From: Candidatus Solibacter sp.
GTDB taxonomy: Bacteria > Acidobacteriota > Terriglobia > Bryobacterales > Bryobacteraceae
Reading direction: 5' to 3'
Assembly (NCBI GenBank): GCA_017883345.1
Contig: JADGNT010000067.1
Coordinates: 1-11,903, forward strand
DNA: 11,903 bases
Both the position numbers and the translations under genes were made by a program. The notes beneath the pieces are model-generated. The model saw nothing but the letters and a program-made list of their open reading frames with translations. It did no database searches and was not told the DNA's origin. This document shows, piece after piece, positions 7,350-11,903 of this stretch (positions are counted from its first letter, which is position 1; every line of letters starts with the position of its first letter).

Positions 7350-8564
7350 TCAGTTCTGCTTCCGGTCGCCCGGGCGCGGGTTCGGAGAGAGCCTCTGGCG
7401 CAACTCCCGCTGTTTTTCACGGAGAGACCGGAAGTCGAAGCTCACCTCCTGGACAGAAGGTCCGATGATCTCAATCCGGCTGAGGTCGCAACTGCCGGCG
7501 CCGAGTTGTTCGGCGAGCAGGAACTTATTGTCGCAGCGCTCGAACGGCACGGCGCCGCGCGGCGCGCGGGGATCATAGTTCATGGCGGCCACAGCGACGG
7601 CGGCGGTGTTCACCACGTTCGTGCCCGCCATCAGGACGCCGGGTTCCACCGGGGTGCAAGACAGATTTGGGGTCTGCCCCCCAGCCATGGTCTTGATGCC
7701 GTCCAGGATGGCGAGGTGAACGGGCCGGGCGGCGCAGAGGTCCGCGACGATGCGCGGGACGCGATAGCCGTCTTCGCGGGGGGAGGCGGGGTCGAGCTCT
7801 TCCAAGGCGCCATAAGCTGGCCTTCCAACCCCGCGATGCAATTGCATGATGCGGTCGATGCCGGCCACCAGGTCGTTTTCTTCCCACTTGCCCGCGTAAT
7901 TCCCATAAACCATGAGGGGCGTCAGACCGAACAGGTTCTTCATGACGGTGGTGACTCCCGTGGTGGGGTGGTCCTTGAACTTGGCGATGCTCACGAAAAC
8001 GTCGCAGTCCACGTAAGAATGGTTCACGTCGTAAGCCGAATAGAGGAGGCCGCCGCCGGGGACGGGCAAGCGGACGAACTTGCCCGACGGGCCGGGGTAG
8101 TTGGTGTTCTCGAACTCGACGCGCGGCGCGGCAGCGACCAGATCCCGCACGCTCCAGTTGGCTTCGAGGAAGAATTCCTGGAACGGAGTGGTCCACGGGA
8201 TAGGCGCGCACTCCACCAGCCGTATCGTACGCGCCCCGGCCCTGGCCAAGAGGTGCATGGCGGCGGCGAGAAGGTCGGGATGCGGCCAGTGGGTATCGCC
8301 GAGCGGAAGGAAACCCAGGCGCACGGTGGATCCGCCGTTGAAATTGAGCTTGATGGCGACGGTCTTCCCCTTGACCAGGCGTCCCAGCCCACCCAGTTTG
8401 TCGAACATGCCTTCGAGCACCGGGATCAGTTGCGACGGCTGGTATGACTTACACCGGGCGATAGCCACCGGAGCGGCGGGGGCATTGGCGGCCTTTATCG
8501 ACAGCCCCATTGCCGCGGCACCCAGGCTGCCGAGTACGCTCCTGCGCGAAAGGTCCGCTGGCAT
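7350..8564 (-). CDS. Tat-exported DUF362 family protein
   Basis: A 404-residue DUF362 protein; the biochemical function of this family is not settled. A Tat signal opens it (LSRRSVLGSLGAAAMGLS, Arg 7-8, cleavage likely near ANA at 25-27). DUF362 hallmarks follow: VAIKLNFN (69-76), THWPHPDLLAAAM (91-103), VFVSIAKFKDHPTTGVTTVMKNLFGLTP (189-216), and LAILDGIKTMAGGQTPN (284-300). The C-terminal ferredoxin-type cysteine clusters present in some DUF362 proteins are absent, so this is the non-Fe-S form. The start lies 3 nt after the aldolase stop, with GAGGG about 8 nt upstream as the ribosome-binding site, itself inside the aldolase gene. It shares a transcript with the aldolase and the following unknown protein, suggesting a common pathway. 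Confidence 0.87.
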   Translation of the reverse strand: MPADLSRRSVLGSLGAAAMGLSIKAANAPAAPVAIARCKSYQPSQLIPVLEGMFDKLGGLGRLVKGKTVAIKLNFNGGSTVRLGFLPLGDTHWPHPDLLAAAMHLLARAGARTIRLVECAPIPWTTPFQEFFLEANWSVRDLVAAAPRVEFENTNYPGPSGKFVRLPVPGGGLLYSAYDVNHSYVDCDVFVSIAKFKDHPTTGVTTVMKNLFGLTPLMVYGNYAGKWEENDLVAGIDRIMQLHRGVGRPAYGALEELDPASPREDGYRVPRIVADLCAARPVHLAILDGIKTMAGGQTPNLSCTPVEPGVLMAGTNVVNTAAVAVAAMNYDPRAPRGAVPFERCDNKFLLAEQLGAGSCDLSRIEIIGPSVQEVSFDFRSLREKQRELRQRLSPNPRPGDRKQN

Positions 8565-8567
8565 GGC

Positions 8568-9617
8568 CTACGCCCTCAAATAAGGCTTCAGCAGGTCGAG
8601 CGCATCTCTGACGAGCTTCTCGCTCTCCGCCGTAAACGGCCGCGCCGCCGCACGGCCGCCGCCGCCTGCCGCCTGCCCACCGCCGCGTCCCGCCGGGGCG
8701 TCGCCGCCGGATCCGCCGCGGCGGCGGGTGTTCTTGAAAACCCCGCGCGCCACCAGAATGTACTTTTGAGGCGCGCCGGCGGTTTGAACGACGCTGTTGA
8801 AACACAGCACCCGGCCGAACATGTCGAAGGCCTCCGAGCGCTTGCCTGCGTACCACAGATCGAATGCCTGCGCATAGATGTCGGCCAAATCGGTGGTGGG
8901 GCAGTAGCCCTGCGCGCCCAGCATCAGCTCATTGATCATATTGCGGACGCCGTTGCCGGTGAAGACCTTCACGCCGTCGTTGGTCTTGGCGCGGATCTCG
9001 GTGATGCGCGCCAGCGTATCGCCCGCTTCGTCCTTGATCTGCCGGAACGTGGGAATTTCTTTGTACATGCGGACGATCAGATCGATACTCATGGGGAACG
9101 GCTGGCTCTGCACGAAGAGCGGAAGCCCGGTGGCAGCGCCGATCTGCTTGTAGTAATCGAACAGAGCGTTTTCGTCCGTCACGTTGGCCGGGGGAAGCGA
9201 ACAGATCGCATCCGCGCCGGCTTTTTCCGCGTGCTTCACGTATTCCAGCACAGTGGGTGTGTCGGGGCCCTGGACACCGATGACAATGGCAGTCTTGCCA
9301 CCTTTGCCGGCCATGGTCATGGCTTCGGCTCCGTCGAGGCGCTCCTTCTTCGAAAGCGTGGTCCACTCGCTCGCGATCTGCGGCCAGATGACTCCGTGCA
9401 CGCCTCCCCGATTGAGGAATTTGACCTGCGCCGCCAGGCACTCCAAGTCCAACTCGTTCGCGTCGGTGAACGGCGACGCCCCAATGGGGAAGAGCCCACG
9501 CATAGGTTTCGCGCCGGGCTGGTCCGCTGCCGGCAAGCGGCCGAGCGCTAAGACGCCCGCGCCTACAGCCTGCAAAAATTGCCGCCTGCCACGCGCAGGC
9601 ACGGTGATCGATGGCAT
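8568..9617 (-). CDS. Tat-exported DHDPS/NAL-family aldolase-like protein
   Basis: A 349-residue (beta/alpha)8 class-I aldolase/lyase of the dihydrodipicolinate synthase/N-acetylneuraminate lyase family. Members form a Schiff base with pyruvate or a 2-keto acid. The Schiff-base lysine is K195 in FRQIKDEAGD. The catalytic Tyr of true DHDPS is replaced by Gln (Q170, PLFVQSQP). The usual GTTGE motif reads PQIASE (79-84). Lysine biosynthesis is therefore unlikely, and cleavage or dehydration of a 2-keto-3-deoxy sugar acid is more plausible. A Tat-like signal is present (RGRRQFLQAVGAGVLALG, residues 9-26). The start is set by AGGAG (9626-9630); the frame stays open 66 codons upstream, but that part has no family character. 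Residues 300-325 are Gly/Arg-rich, before a C-terminal helix. First gene of a three-gene operon. Confidence 0.87.
   Translation of the reverse strand: MPSITVPARGRRQFLQAVGAGVLALGRLPAADQPGAKPMRGLFPIGASPFTDANELDLECLAAQVKFLNRGGVHGVIWPQIASEWTTLSKKERLDGAEAMTMAGKGGKTAIVIGVQGPDTPTVLEYVKHAEKAGADAICSLPPANVTDENALFDYYKQIGAATGLPLFVQSQPFPMSIDLIVRMYKEIPTFRQIKDEAGDTLARITEIRAKTNDGVKVFTGNGVRNMINELMLGAQGYCPTTDLADIYAQAFDLWYAGKRSEAFDMFGRVLCFNSVVQTAGAPQKYILVARGVFKNTRRRGGSGGDAPAGRGGGQAAGGGGRAAARPFTAESEKLVRDALDLLKPYLRA
8640..8720 (-). repeat. RGG-containing low-complexity segment in the aldolase
   Basis: Residues 300-326 consist almost entirely of G, A and R (RGGSGG, AGRGGGQAAGGGGRAAA). They separate the barrel's last helices from a final conserved-looking helix, ESEKLVRDALDLLKPYL. 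The composition matches the inserts in the dehydratase and the GH106-like enzyme. Confidence 0.75.
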
Positions 9618-9841
9618 AACCAAGACTCCTCTCAAACCCGTTTTAGAGAAACCTCCCAGACACAAACCAGGCGGCCCGCCCAGCCGGCACTCCACGGCGA
9701 GCATGTCGATGTGAGCGCCGGGGTGCGAGGGTTGCCGCGCCAGCGCCGAAAACGGCGAGGCGATACCGTCCGTTTGAACATGCGACGCTGCTTGAGAAAA
9801 CCACTGTCGGATCACTATATCATTCTGGGAGTCCGGCTCGG
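9618..9841 (-). other. 224-bp gap between GH35-like and aldolase genes
   Basis: No gene is supported here, although the aldolase frame stays open. A perfect 5-bp stem with a 4-nt loop (CGCCG/CGGCG, 9744-9757) lacks a U-tract and is only a weak terminator candidate. A TATAGT box just after the GH35-like stop lacks a -35 partner. Whether transcription stops or restarts in this gap cannot be settled from the sequence. Confidence 0.5.
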
Positions 9842-11488
9842 CTAGCGATACCGATAGAGCTTCACACGCTGGATGCCGCGGTCGGGGGCGGAAAGGCGCA
9901 CGCCGCTGCCGGACTGGCCCATGTCGGCGACCGTGGCGATGTCATAGCGGAGCACGGAATCGTCTCCAGCCAGATAGCGCGTGACCACCCATTTGCCGTT
10001 TTCGAAATGGCCGTTTTCCTGGCGGGCGATGCCGGCGATGGGTGGGCCGGACGTGTTGGGCGTGAAGGTGATCTGCAGGTTGTTGCCGGCCAGCAGGTAT
10101 TCGTCCGGACCGGTCGCCATGAAGATGCCGTAGCCGGTCACGTCGGGCACCACGGCTGGCGTGCGGCGATTGCGCGGCAGTCCCACGTTGAGGATGTAGT
10201 CGCCAAGCTTTACCTGCCGGTCGGGATTCTGCCGATTGAGCGACGCGGCCGCGATCGTGCCCTTCGATTGGTGCTCCAGAATGGACGGGGCCAACTGCGC
10301 GAGTGTCTTGTATGCCACGGAGAACGGCAATGCCTCGACATCAGGCGGTGGCTGCGAACCGGCGGGCTGCGCCCCATCGGGGCCGAACCCCATGAGGCGC
10401 GCGACGTTGTCGATCCCGAAGGGCGAGTAGCCGATGGCGCGGTGCTGACCGATGGCGTAGAAAGCGTTGGCGGCGCCGCGCGTGTCGCCGGCCGATTCGG
10501 GAACGAAGATCGGGTTGCCGGAGCGGCCGTAGCGCGCCACGATGCCGGTGAAATCGGGCAGGTAGATGTCCGGGCAGAGCAGGTCGATCTGCGGCGCGCC
10601 GGCGCGCCAGATATCGTGCATGTGGTCTTGCGGGCCGCCGCTGGGATAATCGCCGGGGCCCTTGTCCTCGGGCTGCACAATCCAGGCGTTGACGAACATG
10701 GGGATGGCGTATTCCTTCTTGCCGGCCTCGGTTACCGCGTTGATGTAGCGGGCATAATTCCAGCCCATGAAGATCTCGTCGGCCTTGGCGCCCTCGCCGA
10801 AAACCTCTTCCCACGTTCCGGAAGTCCTGGCGCCCGCGGCGTCCCACACCTGCTTGAACTCCGGCAGGAGTTCCAGCTTGTGTTTCGCCAGATAGTCCAG
10901 CAGTTCCTTGGGCACCGGTTTGGCGAAGGCTTCATTGGCGGCCGGGGAGCGATCGCGAGAGTCGCCCAGCACGCCGACCTCATTTTGCACCTGGACCATA
11001 ATCACGCGGTGAGAGCGATCCACCTCGCGCGTGTGGCGCATCAGGGCGGCGAAAGCACGCGCGTCGGCCTGCATGTTGTTCTGGCTCAGGGTGGAGAGCC
11101 CGTTCTTCCAACTGGCGAACCAGATCCACACGGTGCGAACGTTATTCTGGCGGGCGCTCTCGATGAGCTGATCGACCAGGCGGAAATCGTATTTGCCCTC
11201 CTCGGGCTCGATCCAGTCCCACGAGATGCCGGTCAAGACGGTGTTCATGTGGACTTTGTTGGCGAGCATCGGCCACACCACTTTCATGCGCTCGGTGTCC
11301 GAGGACACGGTGTTGCTGAGTTCACCGCCGAGTACGAGGAAGGGTTTGCCATCCACTATCAATTGCGTGGCCTGGCCGCGTCTTTCAAGATGCGGAATCG
11401 CGCCCACCGCGGGTTTGCTCTGTGCGCGCGCCACCAGGGCCAGGGAGCACAGTAGCAATGGGCAGGCGAGGAACCTTACGTTGAACAT
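9842..11488 (-). CDS. secreted GH35 beta-galactosidase-like protein with DUF5597
   Basis: A 548-residue exported enzyme. The Sec signal is residues 1-22 (cleavage near ARA-QS). The barrel begins with TQLIVDGKPFLVLGGELSN (41-59) and WDWIEPEEGKYDF (90-102). The acid/base Glu is E170 in VQVQNEVG, and the nucleophile candidate is E331 in IFVPESAGD. TSGTWEEVFGEG (222-233), MGWNYARYINAV (241-252) and FYAIGQHRAIGYSPFGID (343-360) are strong signatures of the GH35/DUF5597 group. A C-terminal beta-sandwich follows from about 385. The family typically releases terminal beta-galactose, but activity in this subgroup is little known. WKNGLSTLSQNN (127-138) lacks a stretch of about 30 residues I expect between WKN and the LS motif. 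It starts 19 nt after the preceding gene; GGAAAGAG serves as a weak ribosome-binding site. Confidence 0.88.
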   Translation of the reverse strand: MFNVRFLACPLLLCSLALVARAQSKPAVGAIPHLERRGQATQLIVDGKPFLVLGGELSNTVSSDTERMKVVWPMLANKVHMNTVLTGISWDWIEPEEGKYDFRLVDQLIESARQNNVRTVWIWFASWKNGLSTLSQNNMQADARAFAALMRHTREVDRSHRVIMVQVQNEVGVLGDSRDRSPAANEAFAKPVPKELLDYLAKHKLELLPEFKQVWDAAGARTSGTWEEVFGEGAKADEIFMGWNYARYINAVTEAGKKEYAIPMFVNAWIVQPEDKGPGDYPSGGPQDHMHDIWRAGAPQIDLLCPDIYLPDFTGIVARYGRSGNPIFVPESAGDTRGAANAFYAIGQHRAIGYSPFGIDNVARLMGFGPDGAQPAGSQPPPDVEALPFSVAYKTLAQLAPSILEHQSKGTIAAASLNRQNPDRQVKLGDYILNVGLPRNRRTPAVVPDVTGYGIFMATGPDEYLLAGNNLQITFTPNTSGPPIAGIARQENGHFENGKWVVTRYLAGDDSVLRYDIATVADMGQSGSGVRLSAPDRGIQRVKLYRYR

Positions 11489-11507
11489 GTTTTTCTCTTT
11501 CCGAGTC

Positions 11508-11903
11508 TCATTTCACCGAAACGCCCCATACGTTGGCGTGGCGCGATCTGCCGGCGGGGCCCTCCACTTCGAGGATGGTAGTGTAGTCCCGGCCGGCTTT
11601 GTACTGGTGCACGGGATTCTGTTCGCTGGACGTGGAGCCGTCCCCGAAGTCCCATTTCCACACTGTGACCTTACCTTCGGATTCGTCCTGGAAGGCCACC
11701 AGCCGGCGATCCATATCCGCCACCTTGTACGACCATTTCGCCTGGATAGCTTTCTGGAAGTTCGGTTCCAGCGGCATCAGCCGGAAGCCCACCAGATCGC
11801 TGGCATTTCCGAACATGGTTTGCTTGTGGGAGAGGTTCCAGAAGCCCACGCGATTGCGCGTGCTGACGTCGTCGTAATCGATCACGCTCCAGGAGAGGCC
11901 GAT
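11508..11903 (-). CDS. secreted CBM9-like/PKD protein, C-terminal fragment
   Basis: The gene enters from the right edge; 131 C-terminal residues are visible and the frame is open to the last base (IGLSWSVIDYDD), so the GTG at 11885 is not the start. The first about 55 residues (IDYDD, GFWNLSH, LVGFRLMPLEP) look like the end of a beta-sandwich of the CBM9-like type. I hold this only moderately. Residues about 60-131 are a PKD domain, shown by VWKWDFGDGSTSSEQNPVHQYKAG. PKD domains are extracellular Ig-like folds common in secreted carbohydrate-active and adhesive proteins. It lies 19 nt upstream of the GH35-like gene and is probably co-transcribed with it. It may be a surface glycan-binding partner or a larger enzyme whose catalytic part is outside the window. 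Confidence 0.75.
   Translation of the reverse strand: MGLSWSVIDYDDVSTRNRVGFWNLSHKQTMFGNASDLVGFRLMPLEPNFQKAIQAKWSYKVADMDRRLVAFQDESEGKVTVWKWDFGDGSTSSEQNPVHQYKAGRDYTTILEVEGPAGRSRHANVWGVSVK

Noticed and set aside
6306..8447. Very long plus-strand open frame (713 codons) across two genes
   Set aside because: It runs antisense over the DUF362 gene and the unknown gene, and its translation is Arg/Ala/Gly-rich with no domain features. In GC-rich DNA such frames stay open by codon bias.
9744..9757. CGCCG/CGGCG hairpin as a terminator after the GH35-like gene
   Set aside because: The stem is only 5 bp and no T-run follows on either strand; small GC hairpins are expected by chance in this DNA.
9618..9815. 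66-codon N-terminal extension of the aldolase-like protein
   Set aside because: It has no family similarity, and it would bury the Tat signal inside the protein. AGGAG at 9626-9630 supports the start at 9617.
10007..11455. Plus-strand open frame opposite the GH35-like gene (482 codons)
   Set aside because: The opposite strand encodes a clear family protein with catalytic motifs; this frame has none and lacks a ribosome-binding site.

Overview
The window looks like a chromosomal segment of a soil-type Acidobacteriota, most likely Bryobacterales/Solibacter-like. The grounds are: GC-rich DNA; an Oar-type TonB receptor N-terminus; several Tat-exported enzymes that are cytosolic in most bacteria; a GH35/DUF5597 galactosidase-like protein; and Gly/Ala/Arg-rich low-complexity inserts in enzymes. 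The taxonomic call is inference from gene style; there is no rRNA or other marker gene.

Left part (1-1525). The 5' end of a TonB-dependent receptor runs off the left edge on the minus strand, behind a 328-bp non-coding region holding an AT-rich, operator-like palindrome. Next comes a scar of mobile DNA on the plus strand: the 3' fragment of a heavy-metal cation transporter ending in a Cys-rich tail, then a tyrosine recombinase that has lost its catalytic C-terminus. The recombinase homology stops at about 1478, and its reading frame runs into the start of the next gene.

Middle (1526-5764). A large exported glycoside hydrolase (GH106 alpha-L-rhamnosidase-like barrel plus a C-terminal jelly roll) is read on the plus strand. 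It converges on a Tat-exported enolase-superfamily sugar-acid dehydratase on the minus strand. A 7-bp stem-loop sits between them. The dehydratase has a plausible promoter of its own.

Right part (5969-11903, all minus strand). In transcription order: the 3' end of a secreted protein with a probable CBM9-like domain and a PKD domain; a GH35/DUF5597 beta-galactosidase-like enzyme 19 nt later; a 224-bp gap; a Tat-exported DHDPS/NAL-family aldolase; a Tat-exported DUF362 protein 3 nt later; and an unrecognised 459-aa protein 1 nt later. The last three form a tight operon.

Taken together this reads as a carbohydrate-utilisation locus. Secreted hydrolases release sugars or sugar acids, and an enolase-type dehydratase and a pyruvate-aldolase-like enzyme, both with Tat signals, could process them outside the cytoplasm. 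Three of these unrelated enzymes carry RGG-punctuated Gly/Ala-rich segments. That shared feature, plus the apparent export of a dehydratase/aldolase pair, is the most unusual aspect of the window. No tRNA, rRNA, CRISPR array or intact insertion sequence was seen.
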